From Arenimonas soli (GTDB lineage Bacteria > Pseudomonadota > Gammaproteobacteria > Xanthomonadales > Xanthomonadaceae), in NCBI RefSeq assembly GCF_014643775.1, contig NZ_BMKC01000001.1, positions 496,001 through 560,000 on the forward strand: a stretch of DNA of 64,000 bases, written 5' to 3'. Numbering within the stretch: position 1 is the first letter of the stretch; every line of letters begins with the position of its first letter. Positions 35,919 to 44,812 of this stretch are shown in pieces. A model generated the notes under the pieces. It saw only the letters and a program-made list of their open reading frames with translations, did no database searches and was not told where the DNA came from. Made by a program: the position numbers and the translations under genes.

Positions 35919-36647
35919 TCAGTCCGCGACGGGTAGGGTTTCCAGGCGCAGGCCGTCCGGGTCGAGCCAAAGCATCGAGCCTTGGTCGTACCAGTCGCCC
36001 AGGACCACGCGAAGGGCGGGCCGTTCATCCACGTACAGCGTATGCATCGCCGGCCGGTGGGTATGGCCGTGGATCAACCGGCTGACGCCATGGCGGGCCA
36101 TGGTTTCAGCCACCGCGGCGGGCGTGACGTCCATGATCGATTCCGAGGCGCCCTGCTGGTGTTCGCGGCTGGCGGCGCGCGCCTGCGCGGCGAAGGCCTG
36201 GCGCGCGGCCAGCGGCTGGGCCAGGAAGCCTTGCTGCCAGGCCGGGTCGCGCACTTGCCGGCGGAAGGCCTGGTAGGCGGTGTCGTCGAGGCACAGCAGG
36301 TCGCCGTGCATCAGCAGCGTGGGAAGACCGTGCAGGTCGACCACGCAGGGGTCGGGCAGCAGGGTGGCGCCGCAGCGTTCGGCCATGCGCTGGCCGTAGA
36401 GGAAGTCGCGGTTGCCGCGCATCAGGAAGACCGGCACGCCGCTTTCGGACAATGCCTTGAGCGCGGCGCACACGCTGGCGCCCGGCTCGCCCGGGTCGTC
36501 GTCGCCGACCCAGGCTTCGAACAGGTCGCCCAGGATGTACAGGGCTTCGGCCCGGCGTGCATCGCCTTCGAGAAGGTCCAGGAAGGCCCGGGTGGTGGCC
36601 GGGCGCGCGACGTCGAGGTGCAGGTCGGAAACAAAAAGCAGACTCAC
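35919..36647 (-). CDS. lpxH: UDP-2,3-diacylglucosamine diphosphatase
   Basis: 242 residues. A calcineurin-like phosphoesterase that makes lipid X in lipid A synthesis, at the cytoplasmic membrane face. All metal motifs are visible: FVSDLHLD, YILGDLFEAWVGDDD, MRGNRDFLYG, LLMHGDLLCLDD and RLIHGHTHRP. Starts inside the end of the upstream cyclophilin gene (4-nt ATGA overlap), a pairing common in gammaproteobacteria. Confidence 0.96.
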   Translation of the reverse strand: MSLLFVSDLHLDVARPATTRAFLDLLEGDARRAEALYILGDLFEAWVGDDDPGEPGASVCAALKALSESGVPVFLMRGNRDFLYGQRMAERCGATLLPDPCVVDLHGLPTLLMHGDLLCLDDTAYQAFRRQVRDPAWQQGFLAQPLAARQAFAAQARAASREHQQGASESIMDVTPAAVAETMARHGVSRLIHGHTHRPAMHTLYVDERPALRVVLGDWYDQGSMLWLDPDGLRLETLPVAD

Positions 36648-37279
36648 GGCTCGGACGGCTCCAGCATCTGCACGCGTTCGATCACCACCGGCGTGGTCGG
36701 CACCCAGCCATTGAACGGGCCCTGCGATCCGGTCGGCATGGCCGCGATGCGCTCGATCACGTCCATGCCCTGCACCACGCGGCCGAACACCGCGTACCCG
36801 GAGGTATAAGGGCCGGCGTCGTCCTTGCGGTCGAAGGCGGGGTTGTCGGCGAGGTTGATGAAGAACTGCGTGGTGGCCGAGTCCGAGACGCCGCGGTCGC
36901 GGGCGGCGGCGATGGTGCCGCGCTGGTTGGACAGGCCATTGCCGGCTTCGTTGGGCACCGGCGCGCGCGCGGGCTTGGCCTGCAGGTCGGGCGTGAAGCC
37001 GCCGGCCTGCACCAGCAGCCCCGGCACCACGCGGTGGAAGATGGTGCCGTTGTAGTGGCCGTCGCGGGCGTAGGCCAGGAAGTTTTCCACCGTTCGCGGC
37101 GCCGCGGCGGCGTCCAGTTCAAGGGTGATTTCGCCCAGGGTGGTCACCAGCAGCACGCGCGGGGCCGGCGGCGCCGGCGTCGCTTCCGTGGCCGGTTCCG
37201 GCACGGCCGGCGGCAGGGTGGGCGAGGCAAAGGCGGCCAGCGGCAGCAGCAGGGAAATCAGGGCAAGGCGCAGGGACAT
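36644..37279 (-). CDS. Exported cyclophilin-type peptidyl-prolyl isomerase
   Basis: 211 residues with a signal peptide ([18 protein letters not shown]) and a Pro/Ala-rich linker, then a single cyclophilin domain about 45-205. Conserved segments are [20 protein letters not shown], the active-site strand [19 protein letters not shown] and [18 protein letters not shown]. It resembles periplasmic PpiA more than cytoplasmic PpiB because of the leader. It probably assists folding of exported proteins. Coupled to lpxH downstream. Confidence 0.93.
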   Translation of the reverse strand: MSLRLALISLLLPLAAFASPTLPPAVPEPATEATPAPPAPRVLLVTTLGEITLELDAAAAPRTVENFLAYARDGHYNGTIFHRVVPGLLVQAGGFTPDLQAKPARAPVPNEAGNGLSNQRGTIAAARDRGVSDSATTQFFINLADNPAFDRKDDAGPYTSGYAVFGRVVQGMDVIERIAAMPTGSQGPFNGWVPTTPVVIERVQMLEPSEP

Positions 37280-37345
37280 CGGGTCGGATCGCGGGGGAAC
37301 GGCGCCATGGTAGCGCAGCCGGCCGGCCCGGCCGGGCTTTTGCCG

Positions 37346-37351
37346 TAAAAT
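37346..37351 (+). promoter_or_regulatory. Candidate -10 element (TAAAAT) of gltX
   Basis: TAAAAT lies 32 nt before the gltX start in otherwise GC-rich sequence. No good -35 is visible. A GC-rich hairpin ending in TTTT lies just upstream at 37317-37341. Confidence 0.35.
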
Positions 37352-37383
37352 GCGCGGCCCACCGTCCCGACCCGGCCCCCACG

Positions 37384-38784
37384 ATGACCTGCCGCACCCG
37401 CTTCGCCCCCAGCCCGACCGGTTTCCTGCACATCGGCGGCGCCCGCACGGCGCTGTACTGCTACCTGGAGGCGCGTCGCCGCGGCGGCCAGTTCATCCTG
37501 CGCGTGGAAGACACCGACCGCGAGCGCAGCACCCAGGCCGCCATCGACGCCATCCTGGAAGCCATGGACTGGCTGGGCCTGGACTACGACGAAGGCCCGG
37601 TCTTCCAGACCGCGCGCCTGGACCGCTACCGCGAGGTCGCGGAAAAGATGGTCGCCGACGGCACCGCCTATTACGCCTACGAAACCAAGGAAGAGCTCGA
37701 GGCCATGCGCGAGGCGGCGATGGCCGCCAACCTCAAGCCCCGCTACAACGGCTACTACCGCGACCGCAACGAGCCCAAACGCGACGATCCGAACCGGGTC
37801 ATCCGGTTCAAGAACCCGATCGGCGGCAGCGTGGTGTTCGAGGACAAGATCAAGGGCCGCATCGAGTGGAGCAACGACGAACTCGACGACCTGGTGATCT
37901 TCCGCTCCGACGGTTACGCCACCTACAACTTCGCGGTGGTGGTGGACGACCTGGACATGGGCATCACCGACGTCATCCGCGGCGACGACCACGTCAACAA
38001 CACGCCACGCCAGGTGAACATCTACAAGGCCCTGGGCGCGACCGTGCCGCACTTCGCGCACATGCCGATGATCCTCGACCCCGAGGGCGCCAAGCTGTCC
38101 AAGCGCTCGGGCGCGGCCAACGTCATGTCGTACAGGGATGAAGGCTACCTGCCGCACGCGCTGGTCAATTACCTGGCGCGGCTGGGCTGGTCGCACGGCG
38201 ACCAGGAGATATTCAGCCGCGACGAGCTCAAGGCCCTGTTCGCCATCGAGGACGTGAACCAGAAGGCCTCGCGCCTGGACCCGGCCAAGCTGGGCTGGCT
38301 GAACCAGCATTACCTCAAGACCGACGACCCGGCGGACGTCGCCAGGCACTTCGAACCGCAGCTCGTCGCCCATGGCTACGACCTGTCGAAGGGGCCGAAA
38401 CCGGCCGACGTGGTGGTGGCGCTTCGCGACCGCGTGCAGACCCTGAAGGAAATGGCCGAACGCGCCCACGTCTGGTATTGCCCGCTCAAGGCCTACGACG
38501 AGGCCGCGGTGGCCAAGCACTTCACGGCGGCCGCGCGCGCGCCGCTGTCGGAAGTGCGCACGCGCCTGGCGGCGGTCGAAGACTGGAGCCCGGCCGGCGT
38601 GGATGCCGCCCTGCGCGCCACCGCCGATGCCCTGGGCGTGGGCCTGGGCAAGATCGCCCAGCCGCTGCGCGTGGCCATCACCGGCACCCAGGTCAGCCCG
38701 TCGATCGACCACACGGTGTTCCTGGCCGGGCAGGCCGAGGCCCTGGCGCGCATCGACGCCGCGCTGGAAAAACTCCCTGCCTGA
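37384..38784 (+). CDS. gltX: Glutamyl-tRNA synthetase
   Basis: 466 residues, the standard bacterial length. Charges tRNA-Glu. The HIGH-type signature is [20 protein letters not shown] at residues ~6-25, the KMSKS loop reads [12 protein letters not shown], and the C-terminal anticodon-binding half is complete. It begins ATGACCTGCCGCACCCGC with the catalytic motif close to the start, as usual. The gene stands alone, with 64 bp to zur. Confidence 0.97.
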   Translation: MTCRTRFAPSPTGFLHIGGARTALYCYLEARRRGGQFILRVEDTDRERSTQAAIDAILEAMDWLGLDYDEGPVFQTARLDRYREVAEKMVADGTAYYAYETKEELEAMREAAMAANLKPRYNGYYRDRNEPKRDDPNRVIRFKNPIGGSVVFEDKIKGRIEWSNDELDDLVIFRSDGYATYNFAVVVDDLDMGITDVIRGDDHVNNTPRQVNIYKALGATVPHFAHMPMILDPEGAKLSKRSGAANVMSYRDEGYLPHALVNYLARLGWSHGDQEIFSRDELKALFAIEDVNQKASRLDPAKLGWLNQHYLKTDDPADVARHFEPQLVAHGYDLSKGPKPADVVVALRDRVQTLKEMAERAHVWYCPLKAYDEAAVAKHFTAAARAPLSEVRTRLAAVEDWSPAGVDAALRATADALGVGLGKIAQPLRVAITGTQVSPSIDHTVFLAGQAEALARIDAALEKLPA

Positions 38785-38848
38785 AGCGCCTCCCACCAAG
38801 GGGCCGGGAAGCGTTGATTTCGCGCCTTGCAGGCCCCAACCTAGACCC

Positions 38849-39343
38849 ATGCCCCGCAGCCGAAGCCACGCCGTCCACGACTGCACCGACCCGGACCACC
38901 ACGTCCACGACGCCGGTGCCTACGTGCGGGCGGTGGAACAGGCCTGCGCCGATCGCGGCCTGCGCCTGACGCCCCTGCGGGCGCAGGTGCTGGGCCTGAT
39001 CGCCGACGCCGGCAAGCCCGTGAAGGCCTACGACCTGCTGGACGCGATGAAGGAAGAAAACGGCTCCAGCGCGCCGCCCACCGTCTATCGCGCGCTCGAC
39101 TTCCTGCTCGAGCAGGGTTTCATCCACCGCCTGGCCTCGGTCAACGCCTTCATCGGCTGCCATCACCCCAACCTGCGCCACTCGGTGCCGTTCCTGATTT
39201 GCGACAACTGCCAGTCGGCGACCGAGCTCGAGGACGAACGCATCTGCGGCCTGCTCGACGAACAGGCGCGTGCGCTGGGTTTCGCCCCGCGCGCGCAAAC
39301 CCTGGAGGTGCACGGCCTGTGCGCCCGATGCGCCGCGGCGTGA
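38849..39343 (+). CDS. zur: Fur-family zinc-responsive repressor Zur
   Basis: 164 residues. Winged-helix domain about 25-100 (GLRLTPLRAQVLGLIADAGK, then SAPPTVYRALDFLLEQGFIH), then a metal-binding dimerisation domain with structural zinc cysteines in CDNC and CARC and ligands in IGCHHPNLRH. The N-terminal 20 residues are His-rich (HDCTDPDHHVHD), an added possible metal site. Zur rather than Fur is supported by the HHPN segment and by two Zur-like operators 3.9 kb downstream. Overlaps the next gene by 4-16 nt depending on its start. Confidence 0.9.
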   Translation: MPRSRSHAVHDCTDPDHHVHDAGAYVRAVEQACADRGLRLTPLRAQVLGLIADAGKPVKAYDLLDAMKEENGSSAPPTVYRALDFLLEQGFIHRLASVNAFIGCHHPNLRHSVPFLICDNCQSATELEDERICGLLDEQARALGFAPRAQTLEVHGLCARCAAA

Positions 39344-40599
39344 AGCGCGCCACCGCCGGCCTGGCCCTGCTGCTCGCGGCGGGAACGCCCTGGGCGCAGG
39401 ATTTCCCGGTTCAACCGCCGGGTGGCGACGACAGTCCGCCGCCGCCGATCGGCCTGGCCCTGCCCGAGGACTTCCTGGCGCCGCCGTCCGACCTGGTGAC
39501 GCCGCTGGCCATCCTCGACCGGCTGGTCGTGCCCGGCACGCGCATGCAGCTCGAATGGCGCCCGGGCGGCGGCATCAGCGCCGCGGAAATCCCCAGCCCG
39601 GTGGTGGTGACGCGCGGCGCCCTGTCGGGGCCGGTGCTGTGCCTGGTGGCGGGCGTGCACGGCGACGAGATCAACGGCGTCGAGATCGTGCGCCGCCTTT
39701 CCCACGGCATCGACCCGACCCGGCTGTCGGGCACGGTGATCGGCGTTCCCATCGTCAACGTGCACGGGTATTCGCGCGGCACCCGCTACCTGCCGGACCG
39801 TCGCGACCTGAACCGCTATTTCCCCGGCTCGCGCAGCGGCTCGATCGCCTCGCGCATCGCCAACGCGTTCTTCCAGGACATCGTCAGCCACTGCGACATG
39901 CTGGTGGACTTCCACACCGGCTCGTTCGAACGCAGCAACCTGCCGCAGGTGCGCGCCGACCTGACCCGGCCGGAGGTGCTGGAGTTCAGCCGCCACTTCG
40001 GAAACACCGTCGTGCTGCACAGCCCGGGCAACAAGGGCATGCTGCGCGTCGCTGCGACGGCGGTGGGGGTGCCGGCCGTTACCTTCGAAGCCGGCGCGCC
40101 GGCCCGCCTTGAGCCCGAGGAAATCGCCCAGGCCGTCGCCGCCATCGAACGGCTGATGGTGCAGACCAGCATGCGCGAAGACCCGGCCGCGGCCGAAGGT
40201 GCCGGCATGCCGCTCGATCCCGAAGTGATCGCCAGGCGCCCAGACCCGGCGCCGATCTTCCTCGATTCGCGCTGGGTGCGCGCCAACTCCGGCGGCCTGC
40301 TGATCAGCGAAGTCACGCTGGGCCAGCGCGTGCAGTCGGGCCAGCGCCTGGGCCGGGTGATCGACCCGGTGGCCAACGTCGAGCGCTACATCCTGGCGCC
40401 GGTCGCCGGCCGGGTGATCGGCATGGCGCTCAACCAGGCGGTGCTGCCGGGTTACGCGGCCTTCCACCTGGGCACCGAGACCAGCGAACAGCAGGCGGTG
40501 CAGGAAGCCGCCGACCCCGACACGGTGGTCGAAGACGACCCCGACCCGGAAGAACGCCCGGACGCGCCCGACCCGACGGCCGGCGAAGACTACGAATAG
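39328..40599 (+). CDS. Exported succinylglutamate desuccinylase/aspartoacylase-family protein (M14-like)
   Basis: 423 residues from ATG 39328; a GTG at 39340 that overlaps the zur stop is an alternative start. Signal peptide with core AGLALLLAAGTPWAQ. The catalytic domain has zinc ligands in CLVAGVHGDEINGVEIVRRL (HxxE) and the His of LVDFHTGSFERS. A C-terminal beta-barrel (SEVTLGQRVQSGQRLGRVID) resembles a lipoyl-type domain, and the tail is strongly acidic. A periplasmic deacylase or peptidase role is inferred. Its overlap with zur and place before the zinc receptor suggest a link to zinc supply or zinc-dependent expression. Confidence 0.85.
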   Translation: MRRGVKRATAGLALLLAAGTPWAQDFPVQPPGGDDSPPPPIGLALPEDFLAPPSDLVTPLAILDRLVVPGTRMQLEWRPGGGISAAEIPSPVVVTRGALSGPVLCLVAGVHGDEINGVEIVRRLSHGIDPTRLSGTVIGVPIVNVHGYSRGTRYLPDRRDLNRYFPGSRSGSIASRIANAFFQDIVSHCDMLVDFHTGSFERSNLPQVRADLTRPEVLEFSRHFGNTVVLHSPGNKGMLRVAATAVGVPAVTFEAGAPARLEPEEIAQAVAAIERLMVQTSMREDPAAAEGAGMPLDPEVIARRPDPAPIFLDSRWVRANSGGLLISEVTLGQRVQSGQRLGRVIDPVANVERYILAPVAGRVIGMALNQAVLPGYAAFHLGTETSEQQAVQEAADPDTVVEDDPDPEERPDAPDPTAGEDYE

Positions 40600-40626
40600 C
40601 CTGCCCGCCGGCTCGGTCGGCGCGGA

Positions 40627-42726
40627 TCAGAAGTTCACGCGGATGCCGGCCATCACGTTGCGGCCAGGCAGGGGAGCGAAGTCCTTCAGGTAGGACGTGT
40701 GGGCGCGGGCCTCCCGGTCGCCCAGGTTGCGTCCTTCGACGAAGGCTTCCCAGCCGGCCAGTGCGGTGTCCCAGTGATAGGCAACGCCGGCGTCGACCAG
40801 GGTGTAACCGTCGGTCGCCGTTTCGAACTGCGCAACCTCGTCCTGGCGCTGTACGCGCACCGCGCCCAGGCGCGCGCGCCAGCCGCCCCGGCTCCAGACG
40901 AGGTCGGCGCCGGCGCGGCCCGGGGCGATGCGCGGCAGGCGGCTGCCGCCGTCGAGCCTGGCATCCACGGAATCGGCGAACAGGCGCAGGCTCCACAGGC
41001 CGCTGGCGTTGTCGGCCAGTTCGACGTCCAGCTCCGCTTCCCAGCCGGAGAACGTGGCGTCGGCCTGGGTCCAGGCGCGCAGCGGCAACCCGTCCTGCTC
41101 CAGGCCGGTGTCGGCGAGGTAGATGAAGTCGTCGAACGCCGTGCGGTACACCGCCACCTTGCCGTCGAAGCGGCCGTGGTGCAGGTGCAGGCCAAGTTCG
41201 GCGCCCAGCGCCACCTCGGCGTCGAGCGAGGCGTCGCCCAGCTCGTAGGACTGCGTCGCCACATGGGCGCCGTCGGAGAACAGTTCTTCGGCCGACGGCG
41301 CGCGTTCGGCGCGATTGAGGTTAAGGCTCAGGTGGGCTGCTTCGGAAAACCGCCACAGGCCGCCGAGCGCAAGGCTGGTCGCGTTGCGATCGGCGTCCGC
41401 GCCGGACTGGGGCGAAACGCTGACGCGTTCGTGGCGTGCGCCCAGTTCCAGCTTGAACTGGCCAAAGTCCTTTTCCTGCAGCGCGAACACGCCCAGGTCG
41501 CGGGTGATCGACGGCGGTACGAAGGCCTCTTCGCCGATGGCCTCGAAGTCGCGGTGGGACATTTGCAGGCCGAACGCGCCGCGCCAGCCGTTGATCTCGC
41601 GCTGCACGGCCTCGAAGCGTGCTTCCGTGCCGGTGTTGCTGAAGACCGTGCCGACTTCGTCGCCCTCGAGTTCGGTGTGCTCGTAGAGGCTGCGCTGCAC
41701 GCGCCAGTTCAGTTCGGCGAAGGCGCCGACGTCGCGGACGCCGCCGCGGGCCTCGAAGCGGTCCTGGCGCAGGTCGAGCCGGACGACTTCTTCTTCTTCG
41801 TCGTGCTCGTCGTGGTCTTCGTCATGGTCCTCGTCGTGTTCTTCTTCTTCGTGCGCATGCGCGCCCGGCGGGATGCCGTACTCGCTTCGGTAGGTGCTGG
41901 CGGCCACGCCGAACCAGGCGCGTTCACCGAACCAGCTGCCACCCAGGGCGCCGCCTTCGGTGGTCAGCGCGCTGTTGGGCAGGCGGCCACGGGCGAAATG
42001 ATCCGGGTCTTCGCCTTCTTCGATTTCTTCGGCGATCAGGCCCGGTGAAAACGCGTAGCCGGGTATGCGGACGTCGCCGCTGTCGCGGCGGAAGATATCG
42101 GCATGCAGGGTCAGCGCGCCGGCGTCGGCGTCCACGCGGGCCATGCCCACGGTGCCATCGTCCACGCTGGAGTGGCGCAGCTCGGCGCGGCCCGCCATTG
42201 CCCGGCCGACCTGGGCCGTGGGTACGCGGCCATCGACCACGTTGACCGCGCCGCCGATGGCGCCGCTGCCGTAGAGCAGGCTGGCCGGACCCTTTAGCAC
42301 TTCGATCTGGTCGGCCAGGAAGGGTTCGATGCCGATGGCGTGGTCGGCGCTGACCGTCGAGACGTCCAGGGCGCTGCCACCGTTGGCCAGTACCTGCACG
42401 CGCGCGCCTTCCAGGCCCCGGATCACCGGCCGGCCGACGCCGACGCCGAAGCTGGCCGACTGCACGCCGGCCTGGCGCTCGAGGGTTTCGCCCAGGGTGC
42501 CGGACTTGCGGGCGTCGAGTTCCTGGCCGGTCAGCACGTCCACCGGGCGCGCCAGGTCCTCGATGCCCTGGCGCAGCGGCGACGCGGTGACTTCGACGAC
42601 ATCCAGGGTCTTTGCGACTTCGTGGGCGTGCTCGGGGTCCGGGGCGGCGTCCTGGGCCAGGGCCAGGGCGGGCAGGGCGGCGGCAAGCGCCAGGGCAAGC
42701 GGTGCGAAGCGGGGCAGTCGGGACAT
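40627..42726 (-). CDS. ZnuD-like TonB-dependent receptor (zinc uptake)
   Basis: 699-residue outer-membrane beta-barrel. Signal peptide to ALAQ near residue 25, TonB-box-like VVEVTASP, plug domain about 45-170 (IRGLEGARVQVLANGGSALD, GPASLLYGSGAIGGAVNVVD), a 22-strand barrel and a terminal Phe in GIRVNF. Residues ~283-312 form an extracellular loop rich in His, Asp and Glu (HEEEEHDEDHDEDHDEHDEE), as in the zinc receptor ZnuD. Zur-like boxes lie in its promoter and zur is nearby, which together make zinc the likely substrate. Confidence 0.92.
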   Translation of the reverse strand: MSRLPRFAPLALALAAALPALALAQDAAPDPEHAHEVAKTLDVVEVTASPLRQGIEDLARPVDVLTGQELDARKSGTLGETLERQAGVQSASFGVGVGRPVIRGLEGARVQVLANGGSALDVSTVSADHAIGIEPFLADQIEVLKGPASLLYGSGAIGGAVNVVDGRVPTAQVGRAMAGRAELRHSSVDDGTVGMARVDADAGALTLHADIFRRDSGDVRIPGYAFSPGLIAEEIEEGEDPDHFARGRLPNSALTTEGGALGGSWFGERAWFGVAASTYRSEYGIPPGAHAHEEEEHDEDHDEDHDEHDEEEEVVRLDLRQDRFEARGGVRDVGAFAELNWRVQRSLYEHTELEGDEVGTVFSNTGTEARFEAVQREINGWRGAFGLQMSHRDFEAIGEEAFVPPSITRDLGVFALQEKDFGQFKLELGARHERVSVSPQSGADADRNATSLALGGLWRFSEAAHLSLNLNRAERAPSAEELFSDGAHVATQSYELGDASLDAEVALGAELGLHLHHGRFDGKVAVYRTAFDDFIYLADTGLEQDGLPLRAWTQADATFSGWEAELDVELADNASGLWSLRLFADSVDARLDGGSRLPRIAPGRAGADLVWSRGGWRARLGAVRVQRQDEVAQFETATDGYTLVDAGVAYHWDTALAGWEAFVEGRNLGDREARAHTSYLKDFAPLPGRNVMAGIRVNF

Positions 42727-42756
42727 GGGCGGATCAGGCTCCGGGTTGTGATTTAG

Positions 42757-42774
42757 GGAATGTTATACTGTTCC
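42757..42774. promoter_or_regulatory. Candidate Zur box 1
   Basis: GGAATGTTATACTGTTCC is an imperfect palindrome containing AATGTTATA, the half-site of the gammaproteobacterial Zur consensus. It lies 31 bp from the receptor start and overlaps possible -10 elements of both divergent genes (TATACT on plus). Confidence 0.65.
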
Positions 42775-42779
42775 AATCC

Positions 42780-42797
42780 GAAATGTTATACCATCCG
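42780..42797. promoter_or_regulatory. Candidate Zur box 2
   Basis: GAAATGTTATACCATCCG repeats the AATGTTATAC core of box 1 in the same orientation, 23 bp further on, and sits just before the MerC-domain start. The left half matches the Zur consensus exactly; the right half is degenerate. Confidence 0.6.
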
Positions 42798-42800
42798 CCC

Positions 42801-43247
42801 ATGCCTGCAACGCCCCCCAGCGCAACCCCCGAATCCCTCGCCGCACCGGTGGTCCGCCGCCGCCTGCACCTGCCCGCCTGGGCTGATCGCCTGGGGGCCT
42901 TTGGTGCCTTCGTTTGCGCCTTGCATTGCCTGCTCGTGCCAGTGGCGTTGGCGCTGCTGCCGGCGCTGGGCCTGGGCCTGGTGGCCTGGCATGGCGTCGA
43001 ATGGGCCTTTACCAGCTTGGCCACCGTGCTGGCCGTGGTCAGTCTTTACCTGGGCTACCGCGGCCACCGCGCCTACCATGCCTGGCTGATGGTGGCACCG
43101 GGCCTGGCCCTGGTCTGGCTGGCCCTGCTGTATCCGCCGCTGCACGATTCGGTGCTGCCGCACGCGGCCGCGATGGCCACTGGTGGCGTGCTTATCGCCA
43201 TCGCCCACCTGGTCAACCTGCGGCTTTCCTACGGCCACAGCCACTGA
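42801..43247 (+). CDS. MerC-domain inner-membrane protein (candidate zinc partner)
   Basis: 148 residues with four TM helices (about 33-58, 64-85, 92-113, 120-140). A Cys pair lies in the first helix (FVCALHCLLVP), as in MerC mercury transporters, and there is a His-containing C-terminus (YGHSH). No other mer gene is present. It faces the ZnuD-like receptor across a 74-bp gap holding two Zur-like boxes, so I infer a zinc-starvation-induced transport role. The ATG at 42801 is chosen; an ATG at 42783 lies inside Zur box 2. Confidence 0.88.
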   Translation: MPATPPSATPESLAAPVVRRRLHLPAWADRLGAFGAFVCALHCLLVPVALALLPALGLGLVAWHGVEWAFTSLATVLAVVSLYLGYRGHRAYHAWLMVAPGLALVWLALLYPPLHDSVLPHAAAMATGGVLIAIAHLVNLRLSYGHSH

Positions 43248-43262
43248 TCCCGCCGGCGCGCC

Positions 43263-43291
43263 TTGGTGACCGCCTCGCGCGGTGTTAGGCT
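43263..43291 (+). promoter_or_regulatory. Promoter of the THX gene
   Basis: TTGGTG (43263-43268) and TAGGCT (43286-43291) are spaced exactly 17 nt. The -10 hexamer is the same as the one proposed at modA. The THX start follows 36 nt later with an AAGGA ribosome site. Confidence 0.6.
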
Positions 43292-43327
43292 ACGCGCCCC
43301 ACGTACACACACTTTCAAGGAAACACC

Positions 43328-43501
43328 ATGGGTAGGGGCGACAAGAAGACCGCCAAGGGCAAGCGTTTCGCCGGTAGCCACGGCAATGCCCGCGCGCAGA
43401 CCGTCAGCAAGCCGACCGCCGGCAAGGCCGCCGCTTCGGTGAAGGCCCCGGCCAAGGCTCCGGCGAAGAAGGCCGCGGCCAAGAAGGCAGCTGCCAAGTA
43501 A
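43328..43501 (+). CDS. 30S ribosomal protein THX
   Basis: 57-residue, very basic protein. MGRGDKKTAKGKRFAGSHGN matches the THX family, which fills a cavity at the top of the 30S head in Thermus and has relatives in proteobacteria. The remainder is an Ala/Lys/Pro-rich tail (KAPAKAPAKKAAAKKAAAK) typical of xanthomonad versions. AAGGA lies 6 nt before the ATG. It is a single-gene unit with its own promoter and a strong terminator. Confidence 0.92.
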   Translation: MGRGDKKTAKGKRFAGSHGNARAQTVSKPTAGKAAASVKAPAKAPAKKAAAKKAAAK

Positions 43502-43536
43502 GCATGCGACACGTGGGGCCCCGGCCCCATCGCTGA

Positions 43537-43562
43537 AAACCCCGCCCCGGCGGGGTTTTTTC
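43537..43562 (+). terminator. Rho-independent terminator of the THX gene
   Basis: CCCCGCC/GGCGGGG-type stem (ACCCCGCCCCGGCGGGGT) preceded by AAA and followed by TTTTTT, 35 nt after the THX stop. The clearest intrinsic terminator in the window; the flanking A and T runs could let it act on both strands. Confidence 0.9.
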
Positions 43563-43579
43563 GTTCCCTGGCCCCGTTT

Positions 43580-44812
43580 TTACAGGCGGCGGCCGGCGAC
43601 GTGGACGGAGTGCACGAGGTCGCCTCCGAGCCAGTAGGCCAGTTCGGCCGGGTGGCCGACGCGCCACTGCACGAAGTCGGCGCGCTGGCCGGGCACGAGG
43701 CGGCCGCGGTCGTGCAGGCCCAGGGCGCGGGCGGCGTGCACGGTGGCGCCGCGCAGGCTTTCCTCGGGGGTCAGGCGGAAATGCGTGCAGGCCAGGCTCA
43801 TCGCCAGGCGCAGCGACTGCAGCGGCGCGGTGCCGGGATTGAGGTCGGTGGCCACCGCCATCGGCACCGCATGCGCGCGCAGTGAATCGAGCGGCGGCAG
43901 CTTCGTTTCCCGCAGCACGTGGAAGGCGCCGGGCAGCAGCACGGCCACCGTGCCCGCGGCCGCCATCGCGCGCACGGCCTCGTCGTTGGTCCATTCGATG
44001 TGGTCCGCGGACAGGCCGCCGAATTCGGCCGTCAGCGCGGCGCCGCCGAGGTCGCTTAGCTGGTCGGCGTGCAGCTTCACCGGCAGGCCCAGCGCGCGGG
44101 CCGCCTCGAACACCCGCCGGGTTTGCGCGGGCGTGAAGCCGATGCCTTCGCAGAAGGCGTCCACGGCGTCCACCAGGCCTTCCGCGTGCAGGCGCGGCAG
44201 CCAATCGACCACCCCGGTGATGTAGTCGTCGGCGCGGCCGGCGAACTCGGCGGGCAGGGCGTGCGCGGCGAGGTAGCTCGTGCGTACGGTGATGCCGAGC
44301 TCTTCCCCGATGCGGCGCGCGACCCGCAGCATCTTGCGTTCGTTGTCGAAGTCCAGGCCGTAGCCGGACTTGATCTCGACGGTGGTCACGCCGTCGGCGC
44401 ACAGCGAGCGTGCCCGCGGCAACGATGCCGCAAGCAGGGCGTCCTCGCCGGCGGCGCGGGTGGCGCGCACGCTGGAAAGGATGCCGCCGCCTTCGCGGGC
44501 GATCTGCTCGTAGCTGGCGCCCTGCAGGCGGCGTTCGAACTCCTGGGCGCGGTCGCCGGCGAACACCAGGTGGGTGTGGCAGTCGACCAGGCCCGGGGTG
44601 ATCCAGCGGCCTTCGGCCGATTCCACGCGTGCGGCCAGCGCGGCGGCTTCGCCGGGCAGTTCGCTGGCCGGGCCGGCGAAGGCGACCAGGCCATCCTTCC
44701 AGGCCAGCGCCGCCGATTCGATGACGCCGTAGGCGCCCAGGTCGTCGCGCAGCGTCGCCAGGCGCGCGTCGAGCAGCAGCCTGTCCCAGGGCGGGGCGAG
44801 GCGGCCAATCAC
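43580..44812 (-). CDS. hutI: Imidazolonepropionase
   Basis: 410 residues. Third step of histidine degradation: hydrolysis of 4-imidazolone-5-propionate to N-formimino-glutamate. An amidohydrolase with metal motif [20 protein letters not shown]. Substrate-site segments are [19 protein letters not shown] and [17 protein letters not shown], with further ligands in [19 protein letters not shown] and [15 protein letters not shown] start overlapping the CoA-transferase stop (GTGA), so the two are translated together. No hutH or hutG lies nearby. Confidence 0.96.
   Translation of the reverse strand: MIGRLAPPWDRLLLDARLATLRDDLGAYGVIESAALAWKDGLVAFAGPASELPGEAAALAARVESAEGRWITPGLVDCHTHLVFAGDRAQEFERRLQGASYEQIAREGGGILSSVRATRAAGEDALLAASLPRARSLCADGVTTVEIKSGYGLDFDNERKMLRVARRIGEELGITVRTSYLAAHALPAEFAGRADDYITGVVDWLPRLHAEGLVDAVDAFCEGIGFTPAQTRRVFEAARALGLPVKLHADQLSDLGGAALTAEFGGLSADHIEWTNDEAVRAMAAAGTVAVLLPGAFHVLRETKLPPLDSLRAHAVPMAVATDLNPGTAPLQSLRLAMSLACTHFRLTPEESLRGATVHAARALGLHDRGRLVPGQRADFVQWRVGHPAELAYWLGGDLVHSVHVAGRRL

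Noticed and set aside
37317-37341. GC-rich hairpin followed by TTTT before gltX
   Set aside because: It looks like a terminator on the plus strand, but the only plus-strand gene it could terminate is absent and it lies upstream of the likely gltX -10. Probably chance in CCGG-rich sequence.
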